Of a stretch of 64,000 nucleotides of DNA, positions 1 to 12,587 are shown piece after piece. The stretch lies in assembly GCF_900005765.1 (NCBI RefSeq), contig NC_041688.1:591341-655340 (forward strand), read 5' to 3'. The notes beneath the pieces were generated by a model. The model searched no databases and had not been told where the DNA came from. It worked only from the letters and a program-made list of their open reading frames with translations. A program made the translations under genes and the position numbers. Each line of letters starts with the position of its first letter. Positions within the stretch are counted from its first letter, which is position 1. The stretch comes from Plasmodium relictum. Lineage: Eukaryota > Apicomplexa > Aconoidasida > Haemosporida > Plasmodiidae.

Positions 1-3
1 ACA

Positions 4-39
<36 letters not shown>

Positions 40-593
40 CATTACAAAAAACTAAAAGAAGCTATAATTTTTTTTTTTTAAATTCTTATAATTTATGTTG
101 TAAAACTTTCAAATTTAACAAAATTTCCATGAATTACCAGCTATTTCTTTATGTTTTTTTTTAATAATATATTAATAAAAACTATATAATTTTTCAATAG
201 TAGTATGAAAAAATGTTATAAAGTTAAAATTAGTTTTTAATATTTCTTTTTATAAACCTTCAAGGGCATCTATATATTAATTTAAATTTTTTTAACAGTT
301 AAAATATGAGTCAATATAAAATAAAAATTATTATTTTTCTTATCTATTTAGGCATTCCTAAAATACATGAGTCTTTCTATTATTCGATGACTCTTATCAA
401 TTTTTATATTTAAGACATATTTCTCCATTAAGATATTTTGTTACTTTCGTTCTTGATAAAATATGTTACATAAAAAAAAAAATATTATTAAAAAATTATG
501 CAAAAAATTAACTTATTTTAAAAGAATATTCATATGCATATATAAATGTATGGATATATATGCTGAATACGTAAAAAAAATAAACAGAAATAT
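1..593. other. Non-coding flank, 3' of the LOTUS gene
   Basis: No open frame of note on either strand. It opens with an (AT)n run at about 7-36 and is otherwise AT-rich with homopolymer runs. It probably holds the 3' UTR of the minus-strand gene that ends at 594. Confidence 0.6.
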
Positions 594-3500
594 TTAAAGA
601 TTTTTGAATAAATGATTAATACTAATATCATTCTTAAGTGAATATGAATTATAAATATCTGGAAACATTGATATATTCTTTTTGTATTCTTTATGATCCC
701 TTAAGGATGAATAAGAATTGAAGTATGTATTCATATTTGCACTTCGAGAAGAAACATTAGGAAATAACAACCTCATAATACTTTCATAAGCCATATTATT
801 ATGTTTTGGCATGTTTGCTGCAACTTGAGTTATTCTTTGAAAGTTTGTTTTATTGTTATACGAATAGTCTGGAAAAAAAATAAGAAAAAAAGAAAATAGA
901 AAATGTACAGATGTAGAGATATAAATATGTGATATCAATAAAAATTAAAAAAGAATAAATTTTTCATATACTATCAGAAGATGTTTTTGTTAAATTCCCC
1001 GCTACCAAATCATTAAAAGTTTTACGCTTAAGAAAAAAAAATATATATCATATTGTGAATTTATGATATTTTATATGTAATGAATTTTCATTAATATATA
1101 TATATATATTTTTAATAATCTTACTTCGCTATTCAATTGAGTATTAGGAATATATTTAGTATCAAAACCTTCCCCTACAACAAATACATTTGGCATGTTG
1201 CAAATCATCTGTCCAATTTTTTCATAATTACATATTTTCATCAAAGGGCGTAATTCACATTTATATAATTTAAACCATTCATTTGTTAAATGAATAAATT
1301 TTATTCCATATATTCCATGTTGTGATAGAATATAGACACTTTTATTTATTTGCTCTTTTTCAAAAAATGTTTTTTTAACTGTTACAAAATCTTCATATGT
1401 TAAATCGCTGGAGTAATAAACAGGACCACATAATTGTTTATTCATTTCATACTCACTGAGAATTACACCATTAGCTTTATATTTTAAAAATAGGGAATTC
1501 TGCTTTTTGCAAACATGTATAACTAAATTATATAAAAGCTTGTGCAAATGATATCTTAATATTTCTAAATTTTTATTTCTAAATAAAAAGGAATTTTGTT
1601 TTTCGAAATCATCTTGTTTATAGTTTATATTTGCATCTCTATAATTGCCGATATTGTAATAATTTCTACCTCTACTTGATTTATGCATGAACTTATCATA
1701 ATATTTATTAATGTTCATTCTAGGAATATTGAAATCATCTCTTCCTAAAATATTAAGCAAATTTACTGTCTCTCCACTATTGTAAGCTTTAGCGACATCC
1801 TTAATATAAAAAGATGAAATTAAAATAAATATATATCTAACCATAGAATAAGTTATGTATAAGAATGAATATACAAAAAAAAAATTTTTAATTTTATATT
1901 AATAAAAACATTTTTATGTTGGATAAAAGCATTTAAAAAAAATAAAAGAGCTCATATAGATCAAAAAAAAAAAAAAAAACATACCTTGTAAGTTGTGTCT
2001 TTAAAATACTCAGAATTACTTAGTGATGTAAATTTAGATTTTGTGAAAGTTTTAAAATTTTCTTTCATATCAGAAAATAAATTATCATAATATTCTTGAG
2101 CAGAATCTAAGGTAAAAACTTGCATTGTTCTACCATATCCAGTTGTGATTAAATTAGGTATTTCTTCTAATAATTTTCTTAATTTTTTTGTTTTATAGTA
2201 ATTTAAATAAAAACTCAAAGGAAACTGCTCTGAATATGTTTTATTCCATTCACTTTTAATAGATGAAACAAACACACCTATAAATTGTTCATTAGTATTT
2301 TCTCTTTCATGGGAACTAAAAAAGTCTGAATTTTTTGTATATTTATCACTTGATAAATTTTCTGATTTAAATAAGTTTGATGTATCATATGTTTTAAAAC
2401 TTTCATTTTGATATTCAGACGAATCATTAGTTCCTGATGTATTTATAAAATCTAAAATGTTAACTTTTTTTTTGTCATTTTCATTACTATTTATATCTGT
2501 TTCTATTGTATTATCTTTGTCAGCTTTATGCTTGTTAATATTCTCCTCTGTGGGGATGTTTTCTTGAGAATCATTTTTTTCATTATATTTATTTTCAACT
2601 ATTCTACTATCTACATATTAAAAAAAATATAAAAATTATAGAGAATCTATTTCAAATAATTTTTACAGGAATTAAACATACAATAAATATAAATAATTAG
2701 TATATGAATTTAGGTATTTACATATTTACGTTTATATATAAAGAAAAAATGCCATAAATGTGCGAAATAAAATCAGAAAAATATTTGTAAAATGCAAATC
2801 ATTTTTTATTATATACACAAATTTTTAAGAACAACAACATAAAAATATATATATATATATATTAAATGGATATTTCACTAAAAATATATAAAAAAAAAGA
2901 AAATATATATTAATAAAGTTATATTATTAAAAATATACACTAATAAAACTTATTCTTTTTTAATATTATTAAATTTCTTTTTTTTTTTTCATATTTTATA
3001 TACTACATAAAATTATATATAAATTATTTTTTTTAAAATATAAAATTTTATTTAATGATAATTACTTGAATATAATATTTGATCCTTTATTTTATTTATT
3101 TCCTTCCATTCAATTTTTTGTCTTTCTGATAAAATAACTATTAATTGGAACAATAGAATATGCAATTGCATTTTTGTTAATATTTTAGGGATGAAATTTG
3201 TATTAGAATATTCTTTATAATTAGAGAATTTATTTTTTTTATGGATATTTATTAAACTATTAGAATAAATTTTTGATTTAAAATTATGATTATCATTTAA
3301 TTTATTTGATGAAATGGAATCAGAATCATTTGGTATTGTATTGAATTTTTCACCAAATATAATATTTTTCAAATTTGTTTGAGTTAATTTATAAGATGAT
3401 TCATTATTTTTATTAAAAGAGTAATTTATATTTTTCAGATCATTAGAATTCATTGATTTTATTAACTGTATGTTATCAAGAGAATTTATTTTATTTTTAT

Positions 3501-5862
3501 GCATACCTAAAATATTACTTCCATTATAAGAATTAAAATTCATATTTTTATCAAGAAATTGCATAGAAATACTATGCTTCTTACTATTGAATTTGATAGA
3601 AGATTTGGATTTTAACTCATTACTACTCAATGATTTTATAAATTTTAATTCAGGTATTTTTGAATCAAATGTTTGAGGTGTTATCCTAAGTTTAATATCA
3701 TTAGCAAATGATAAAATTTGAATTTCCTGTATTTCTTCTAAAAATATCTGCAATTTGTCTATTCCACAACGAATTTGCAATGCCTTTAAATTAAAGAACG
3801 ATCCAAATATTTTTTTCACTTCTTGTGGTAACTTAGTCAATGATACACTATTATTTATCGGAGTTTCTTCATCACTTAATTTTGAATTGTAATTAGTACA
3901 TTCCGCAAGAGTGCCCAATATTATTTTTACAAAAAACTGTTTATCTGTATCCATTTTAGGTGTTTTATATTTAATTAATAAATTTTGTTCAGATACTCCA
4001 TTTTTTTCATTATTATCATAGCTTTTTAACTCATTTTCTCTATTTTGTTCTATATCACTTTTTTTATCATTTTCCACATTTTTTTCCGTAACTTTTTCTA
4101 TATTTTTTTCTTTATTATTTTTTAAATTTTCTTCTTTATGATGTTTTATATTTGTTTCTGTATCATTTCCTAAAATTTCCTCTGTATTTTTTTCTATATT
4201 TTTTTTGGTATCATTTTCTGCATTTTTTTCTGTATCATTTCCTAAAAGTTCCTCAGTATTTTTTTCTATATCTTTTTCTATACTTTTTTCTTTATTATTT
4301 TCTAAATTTTCTTCTTTATGATGTTTTATATTTGTTTCTGTATCATTTCCTAAAATTTCCTCTGTATTTTTTTTTTCTATATTTTTTTTGGTATCATTTT
4401 CTGAATTTTTTTCCGTATCTTTTTCTATACTTTTTTCTAAATCACTTGCTTTATTCTTTTCTAAACCTTTCTCATTAACGATTTTTTCAATTTTTTTTTC
4501 TTCCTTTTCTCTCTCATCTTTTATTTCTTCATATATTAAGCAGTAATCCAAACTCTTTAGTAAATCATAAATATTAGTAAATCCTGCATGGCTTAAATTT
4601 AGTAGTGCATTATACTTTTTGCAATATTCCCCAGAAATGTTTTCTAATTTAATTCCTTTATATGCAAAGGATTTTATTAACAAAATTATGTTTCTTTTTG
4701 TATGCCTAACAAAGAAAAAAAATTATATATTTACATTTTTGTATTTTTTTTATTTTATTCAAATTGGCTTTTTTTTTTTCATTTACTGTTGAATTTTCTG
4801 ATAGATATACAAGGCATTTTGTGGTTTGAATTCCGGTGCAATCGGATTTAGCTTACTTCTAAAGAAAAATGTTTTAAGTATATTTCAGAAAAAATTATAT
4901 AATTTTTATATTTCTACAATTATATGTATCTTACTTATATTTTTGAATAGTTTCATTTTCTATCTTTTTTTCAATTTCACATTTCAAACTTTCTATATAT
5001 CCCGAATCTGAAAAATTATTTTTTTCTGTGAATTATTAAAAGATAAAAAATAATGCTAATAACATATTTGTAATAATAATAATATATATATATATATAAA
5101 ATATTAATAATTATCTTATAATTAAGCAATCTATTATATTAAATGTACATTTTAAATAAATGCAAAAATATTATTTTCATTTAAAATGAAGATGCATTGA
5201 AAAGTAATAATGTGTTAACATGATTCCTATTACTAATTATAATTTCATATAATTTATAAACATACTTAGATGCTTATCTGATGATATCTCATTTTCTAAT
5301 TCTTTATTTTCAAGTTTATCATCTTTAGTGTCATTATATTGATTATCCTTGAAAGAAAAAAATAAGATAAATTTTCTTTTTTTTTTTTAAAAAATATGTA
5401 ATTTTTATTTTTCTTTTTTGGTTACTAATTTTTCTTTGTCTAATTCTATATCATTATCTTCCTTTCTAAAAAAGGTTTAAATTTAAGTTCATTAATTTTT
5501 TCTTAGACAATTTTCAGTAATATTTTGTATTTAAAATTTTGCCTATTTAGTCTTTACCTGTTATTTGTAGAAGCATAATTTTCCTCTTTTTTTTTATTCA
5601 AAAGAGTTTCATTTTTTTTGTTTTTTAAAGATTCTTTTTCATTATTATTATTTAAATTATTTTTTGAATCAGAACTCATGTTTTGAGATAAATTTTCATC
5701 ACAATTATTTAATATATTTTCATTTAGCTTGTCTAATTCTGCTAATTTATCTGATACTTTATTTGTACTTAACTCTTCTTGAATACTTGTTTTTTTATTA
5801 TTCAAATAATTCAAAAGACTTGAATTTGTATCACTTGTTTTTAATTCTATATTTTTATTCAT
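594..5862 (-). CDS. Multi-LOTUS (OST-HTH) domain protein with PAM2 motif, ten exons
   Basis: Probable RNA-binding mRNP protein of about 1280 residues. The phase-consistent exons are 5558-5862, 5426-5465, 5266-5347, 4935-5007, 4787-4858, 3066-4705, 1985-2610, 1125-1799, 972-1026 and 594-868; they sum to 3843 nt with every codon closing. A PAM2 motif (SKLNPIAPEFKPQ) lies at residues 168-180. LOTUS-like domains lie at about 192-250 (GIKLENISGEYCKKY, then AGFTNIYDLL), 446-534 (VSLTKLPQEV, then CGIDKLQIFLE), about 850-913 (KTKKLRKLLEEIPNL) and about 1090-1166 (GIYGIKFIHLTNEW, then MICNMPNVFVVG). Lys/Glu/Asn repeats separate the first two. LOTUS domains bind RNA (G-quadruplex) or Vasa-type helicases; PAM2 binds the MLLE domain of poly(A)-binding protein. 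An in-frame TAA at 3052 lies inside the predicted intron 2611-3065, and the downstream exon 1985-2610 has no early in-frame ATG, which favours one gene over two. No specific orthologue is assigned. Confidence 0.8.
4080..4440 (-). repeat. Imperfect 180-bp tandem duplication coding for a Lys/Glu/Asn repeat
   Basis: Two near-identical stretches start about 180 bp apart (around 4139 and 4319). They give two ~60-residue blocks, each containing EEILGNDTETNIKHHKEENL. Shorter EKNTEKNIEK-like subrepeats are nested inside. The tract lies between LOTUS domains 1 and 2, keeps the reading frame, and looks like a charged disordered linker. Confidence 0.8.
4819..4857 (-). other. PAM2 (PABP MLLE-binding) motif encoded in its own 72-nt exon
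   Basis: The exon at 4787-4858 encodes SKLNPIAPEFKPQ. The family pattern is LN-P-x-A-x-E-F-x-P, as in Ataxin-2, Paip and Tob proteins, and every key position (Leu, Asn, Pro, Ala, Glu, Phe, Pro) is present. The function is inferred from the motif alone. Confidence 0.75.
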
Positions 5863-8584
5863 CTTTCTTAAAAAGAAAAAAGGAAAAGATGTTAATGCAC
5901 AAGCATCTATTTAATTTATTTATACTATTATTAATGAAAACTATATTTAAAAACTTTTTTTTTATTTTTACTAATGTATGGAGATAAAAATATTTGTATT
6001 TAAGGAATAAAGATCGTGTATGTTTATATGTTTGTTTTTTTAGATATCAATTATAAAATAACCAGTATAAATTTGTCACTTGTAAACATTATAAAAATAA
6101 ATCAAACAAAAAAAATATAAAACTAATAATATATACTTCGTTTTTTTTTAAATTAAAGCATAAAGTTATTGTCTCGATTTACCAAATATATGAAAATTAT
6201 GAAGAATATACTTCATATATATATATATATATTTTTTTTTTTTTGCATAATTTGGTATAAATATATTACATTTATATATGAAATAGACGTTGTATTTTTT
6301 TTCTTTCTTTTTTTCTTTTTCTTTTATATATATTAATTATATTTAAAAAATTATGTCGTAAAAAATAAAATAATTCATAATAACTAAATAAGTTTAATCA
6401 TTTTTTTTTGGATACATTTTAAGATTTAGTTTTTATTTCCACACATTTATTTTTATTGATGTGTGCAAAAATACAAGTGTATTCCAAAAAAAAAAAAAAA
6501 AATGAATATTTTATATGACTTGATCTATATTAATACAAAAAAAAAAAATTGATGGCATGTCAGCAAAAAAAAAAAAAAAAATTAGAAAATACATAAAAAG
6601 TATATATTTATATATTCTAGTATTTTTTAAAAAAAAAAAATTTAAGCAGATATTTTTCTTTTTTTTTGAAATTATCTGATAGTGTTACTTAAGCTATATA
6701 CCTTATAAAGTTTTCAAAATAAATCTATACTTATTAAAAATATTATTTACAAGATATATCTTATAGATGAATATATATATGTTAACTAAAAACATTTAAT
6801 AAAAAAAAAAAAATTCTGAAATTCCAATTAACAATATGGTATCATTTTGGGTAATTATATTCAATAAATTATTTAAAAAAAAGATGATGTTTTAAGGTAT
6901 TATTATTTAATCTGGTGTATGATACTTTCACATTATAACTATTTGTTTATTTTCTTAATATATTTAAGTTATTTTAGTATATAGTTAAAGTTATTTGTAC
7001 TGTATAATAGCATATGTAACTTCTAAAGAAAATTTTACTTTTTAAAAATATTTTAAAATTCATTAATAATGAAAGAAAAAAAAATATAACCTATAATAAT
7101 AATTGTTATACTAATTTGCTTCAAAAGTATTTCAAAACATATGTATAAATTAAAGGAAAATACTAATATTAAACCACATAGCATTTACTTAAGATTAAAA
7201 AGTTAATAATGGTTCGATATTTAAATTATTAAAGACAATTGATATTCTAAATTAAAGTAATATAGACATTTTAAAATTACTAAACTAATATTATTATTTA
7301 GAAATAAGAAATAACTAATTATTTATAATTAAGTTTTTTTTTTTTTTTTTTGAGTAAAATATAAAAAATTATTATAGTTAATATATAAATGTTTTTTTTT
7401 TCTTTTTTTATTGCACATTTCCTATACACACAAATATATACATCTACGTCTATGTATATAATTAACTTAATAATTTAATTAAAATATATAAATATTTTTT
7501 TATAAAAAAAATTCAAATAAAAAATTAACAATTTTTTTCTTTTTTAATTAGTATTCTTCTCTTTATATCCCAATTATTAAAATATCTCTTCTTAATGATT
7601 TAATAATTATTATATATTAGCACAATAACAAATAAAAAAATATATATATATATATATATGTTCATATACATATTTTATATTTTATTTATAATATTGTTTT
7701 TAATGTATGGTAATATAAATTTATTATATAAAAATCTTAAAGTACAAAAATTTAGTTGAATTATACAAATTAAAAAATTATATATGTGTTTGTTTACTCT
7801 TAAATGTCTTTAAAAAGGGGTATAGTATAAAAGATCTTCATCCATTGTTTAAATTTATGTTGTTTTTTTTTTTTTTTGATAATAAATATGTGTATATAGT
7901 TTTTTCATATAGTGATTCGCTGTTATAATTTAAAGTTAATTTAGTGAATTACATTTTTTTATATTTATTTATTTATTTTTTTGAAAACTATAAATTGAAT
8001 GATATATTTAAAATGATATATAATAAAAAAAAAAATAAATAATTATGGAATTAGTAATATATATGTATTACATTAGGATTTATATATTTTAATTAAGCAC
8101 TTGATAATTATCATTACTAAAACTTATAATTCTCATTTAAGCATTTTATTAGAAAAAAAAAAAAATCTTATGAAATAATATAAAAAAATAGATTAGTTCA
8201 AATACTAATATAAACTATTAACATTTTTAATTAAAAAGAAAAAAAAAAAAAATTGAATTCATTATAAGTATATATAATATTCTTTCTAAAATTAATATTA
8301 TTTTTTAAAATAATTAATTTAATTATGGGTATAAGTAGTTGTAAAATAAAAATATAGACAACATAAACTTATATAAATATAATTCATTAGTTAATTTATA
8401 AATTATGTAATTAAAATAAAACTTATTAAAAAAAAAGATTCTTAAGTTATGTTTGTATTAATTATATTTATGTTTATATGTCTCAATTAAAAATAAAACA
8501 AAATAAAATATTATTCCTTATAATTATTATTACGTAGCTAAATATACACATGAGGTTATGCAAGAAACTGAATAACTTTAGAAA
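5863..8584. other. Divergent intergenic region, 2.7 kb
   Basis: It lies between two genes that point away from each other, so it should hold both promoters and 5' UTRs. I see only AT-rich DNA with poly(A), poly(T) and (AT)n runs, and no supported ORF or RNA gene. A further 5' non-coding exon of the LOTUS gene is possible, because an acceptor-like TTTTTAAG sits just before its ATG. Confidence 0.5.
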
Positions 8585-11500
8585 ATGGATATAAATAAAT
8601 TAAGAAATGAATTTTTTCATGATTATCAAGAAATTAATATAAAAAAAAAAAAATTCTTTTACAGAAACAAAAACAAAAATGATTGTATTACTTATAAAAA
8701 AAAAAATATATATTGGATAGATTCTCAGAATTACGTGGAGACAACAAATAATAACCTAAGCTTGACTAATCGTAGAAGTGAAAAATATATGATAAAAAAA
8801 AAGAAAAAATCTAATTCTTTTAGAAATACTTACGATCATATTATAAATTTTATAAAGGAAAATAAAAATGATATGAAAAAAATTAGGTATTCCTTATTTT
8901 TAAAGGCATATGAAAAATCTGAATTATGTCAGATAAAAAAACAAAATAAAAAGGAAAAAATGAATTTAGATAAATATAATAAATATATAGATATAAGGGA
9001 TCCGAAAGAAAAGCAAAGATTAAAATTATTAAAATTGTTAAAAAGCTATCAAATTAAGTATGAAGGATATACAAGTTTAAATACTTTATGTGATTATTCA
9101 ATATATTTTCAGGATAAAGGTGTTAAAGAAACATTGTTAAAAAAACAAAACTGCGAAAATTTTTTATATTATTTAGTTACTATAGGAATTTCATACAATG
9201 ACATAATAAAAATGGCAAGTGTATTTGAAAATATGGAATATTTAAAATATTGTAATTTGTTTATGCTTCCTTGGATATATAAAAAATTGAATGAATTTCA
9301 TATTTTTGATGTAAAAACATTTGTATTACATTGTATAGCATGTTCAATTGGTACACTAAATTCTTCTTTATATATATTTATTAGATATAAAACCATAGCA
9401 ATAATTTTTCCTTTAGTTATAACTTATACACTTTTATCAGCACCTTTTTTATTACAAGAAATAAATTGTGGACGTCTAGTATTAGATGGATGTATCTCTT
9501 TTTTTTGGTCAATAAATTATTATCATTTACCAATAGCAATGATATTAATTATATCATATATTATTTCTATAATAAAATATATAGACTTAATATGTTTACA
9601 GCTTTATTATTTTTCTTACTACTTTAAAGATAATAATCCATGGATTTATAAAAATATAGATACAAAAATATGTTCTAAATTTAATGGGAGCAAAAACATT
9701 TGTGATTTTTCAAGAAACATTTGTTACTATAATGAAAGTACTAACACATGTGAAATAAACAATATAAAATTGGTTATATAAATTTTGCTTATATATATTT
9801 CTATAAATATAAAATTTTATTACAATTTATATATATATATATTTTTTTTAATAGGGTACAAAGATATATGATATGTTATTAAATAGTTATGATGTATCAA
9901 AAAGTCAGAGATTTACTGTGGCTATAGTGCTATTTTCATTTTTCTTTTTAATTTTATATAACTTTCTTTCAAAATATAAAACTTCCCAAAAAATTGTTAG
10001 AATGTTCTTGTCTTTTCTGATTCTACTCTTTATAATTCATATTTTTGCTATTCATGATTTTACTTTCATTAAGTTTCTATTTAGTGATCTTAATTTTAGC
10101 AAAATAACAAGTATACTTTCAAATCATGAAGTCTGGATTTTGTGTATGATTCACTGTACTATTAATTTATCATTGCATTCAGGAATGTATTTTTATTCAT
10201 CAAAAGGATTAAGGTATGCTTATAAAGAGAACTAATTTATATATATAGGTATATATGTTGAGTTATTTAAATTGTTATAATATAAAAATAAATACAAATA
10301 ATAAATTACTTCTATTTATAAGGATACATAACTATTCACATAAATATTCATTAATATAAAAATTAAAAATTTTTATATATTTTTGAAATTATTAGATTAG
10401 GTGTAAATGTTATTTCTTCAACTTATCTTATTATTTTCTCTTTTCTTCTTCTGGATATATTAATTTTTATAACATTTGCAAATATAATTGCAAAGCATAT
10501 AAAAAATATAGAAAAAAATTATTATTTTCTAATCGAATTAATGAAAAAAAATGTTTTTTTTATTTTAATCCCTGTAGCAAATAACTACTGCAGCAAATTT
10601 ACTTTATTCTTAAGTATATGCGTTGCAGTAATATTCTTAACATTAATTTTGTTAGCCGCATCTAAAAGAATTGATATTTTATTTTTGTCTATTAAGGATA
10701 TATATACCTCTAAAAGCCCCAAAATATTTATTATGACATGGCTATTATTGTTTTTATTTTATTATATTTATAGAGTTGTTGATAGTAATTTTAGAGTTAT
10801 ATTTGTATCACATTTATCCCAAATTATTACATTGTTAATTTTGCTTTGTGTAAATTTTAATTTTTTCTGGATAAGTGGATTAAAAGAAACAGCACAAAAA
10901 TTAGGCAGATGGCCAATAATTTTTAAATTATTTTTAACATTTATTAATGAATTTTCTTTAATTTATTGTGAAATTCGCTTAAAATTCCTGAACAGAGTTT
11001 TTTTATATTTTTTACGTCAATTTATAAATATTTTTATTATTCCTTTTTTTTCTATAATCCTATGTCAAAAAGTTTTAAGATTAAAAGAAAATGGATATTA
11101 TAACAAGGTTGACATGAAAACAATAATGGTAAAATTAAATATATTATGAACTTTACATAAATTTATTTATAATTTTTATATATATTTATTTAAATCCATA
11201 TGGCTTTATAATTATATATATATATATATATTATATAATTTTTTTAGCTAAATACTTATTCTTTAGCTTTAGAATGTAATGATAAATCAACAAAAATTCA
11301 ATTACAATTTATTCCTAAGTCAAGATATACAACATACTTCAATATATTTATAATATTATATTTAAAATACTTTGGTATAGATTTGGTTTTTATGTGTTTT
11401 TTATACTCAGTAAATAATTTTTTTGTTGAAAACGAAGTTTTTTTTAAAAAAAAACATTCAAATACTGGAATAAATGAACATATTATATTGCTACTTTATA

Positions 11501-11667
11501 TAATTTTTCTCTACATAGCATATATAAATATCCCATTATTGCAATGGATAAAAAGAAAACTGTTTCTAAAAACTAATAATTTTAACGTTTTAGATTTTCC
11601 TGTGTTACTTGAAGAAAAAAAAAAAGGAAAAAAAAATGCTTTATTTAGAGAATTTATATATAATTAG
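8585..11667 (+). CDS. Neurotransmitter:sodium symporter (SLC6/NSS) family transporter, probable amino-acid transporter
   Basis: About 899 residues in four exons: 8585-9772, 9855-10213, 10396-11128 and 11248-11667; all phases close (2700 nt). The first ~240 residues are a Lys-rich cytosolic tail, followed by about a dozen hydrophobic segments. NSS-like features are PFLLQEINCGRL (the TM2 region, family PxFxLExxxGQ), FKDNNPW at the end of the TM3 segment (family LPW), NHEVWILC with SLHSGMYFYSS (the TM6 region, family VWxDA...SxxxGxxxxYSS), and a TM7-like LGVNVISSTYLIIF. The canonical TM1 NVWRFPY motif is not recognisable; SIGTLNSSLYIFIR occupies that place. It would move small amino acids or similar solutes across a membrane; which substrate and which ion are unknown. 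The first intron uses a GTTATA donor. From memory, a putative amino-acid transporter occupies this place in P. falciparum chromosome 5. Confidence 0.75.
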
Positions 11668-12090
11668 GAAAATGATAAGATGATTATATCATTTAATTTC
11701 CAGTTTTATTTTATTTTATTTTTTGTTAAAGTATAAAATTAAAATCTTTTCATGGAAAAAAATACTTATGTTATTAAATTATAAATATATTATCATTTAT
11801 TTTTCTAAAAAAAAATAAAACAAAACAAATTTTAATGAAAACAACTTGTATAAATATTTTATCTTTATGTTAAAAAATATATTTCATATAATATAGACTT
11901 AGTTATGTACGTTTATTATATGTATTAGTATTTATTTTTCGTAAAATTTGTAATTATATAAACTTTTTTTTTTAATTTTTATTATACAATTCAATATAAG
12001 GAAGAAATGAACAAATTAAAAATGTACAAAATGATCCCATAGAAAAGTAGTATAAAACTGTTTACAAAATATAAAATATTTATTAGCAAA

Positions 12091-12142
<52 letters not shown>

Positions 12143-12587
12143 TAGTCTTTAAAACATTTGTATTTCTTATAATGTAAACATTATTCATTATAGACAAAAA
12201 AAAAAAAAAAAAAGAAAATACAAGACTAAAAAGAATTAAAAAAATAGCATACACAATTTATAAAAAAAGAAGTATAAAATTCTATGTAGAATAACCTTAA
12301 AGAAACGAAAAATATGTGAATATCACCAAACAAATAAAAATCAAAATAAAAACGTAAAAAAAAAAAAAAAATTTAAAACGAATAATAAAAATAAAATAAA
12401 ATAAAAATAAAAACAAAAACAAAAACAAAAATAGAAACAAAAATAGAAACAAAAATAGTATGTAAAAAAGAATATTTAGTATTAAAAAAAAAATTATAAA
12501 ATATATAATTAATTATAACTATTAATAAAATTTATAAATTACGATATATTTATCTATTAATTTTTTTTTTTTTTCAATAATTTATCC
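11668..12587. other. Convergent intergenic region with simple repeats
   Basis: It separates two converging genes and so holds two 3' UTRs. It contains (TA)n at 12098-12139, poly(A) runs, and a purine-rich strand at about 12380-12460 made of AAAATA/AAAAAC units passing into a 12-bp AGAAACAAAAAT repeat. No supported gene. Confidence 0.6.
12098..12139. repeat. (TA)n microsatellite, about 21 units
   Basis: An uninterrupted TA run, one of the two longest in the window. Likely length-variable between isolates. Confidence 0.9.

Noticed and set aside
4152-4478. Plus-strand 108-codon frame rich in Phe/Leu/Tyr
   Set aside because: Antisense shadow of the Lys/Glu repeat in the LOTUS gene.
3052-4683. 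A stand-alone 543-codon gene ending at 3052
   Set aside because: It has no ATG at its beginning in frame with the LOTUS domain start, and both ends match splice sites with correct phase. It is treated as exon 6 of the ten-exon gene.
12098-12139. CRISPR or phage-like repeat array
   Set aside because: The repeats in this window are microsatellites or coding minisatellites without spacers; the DNA is eukaryotic nuclear.
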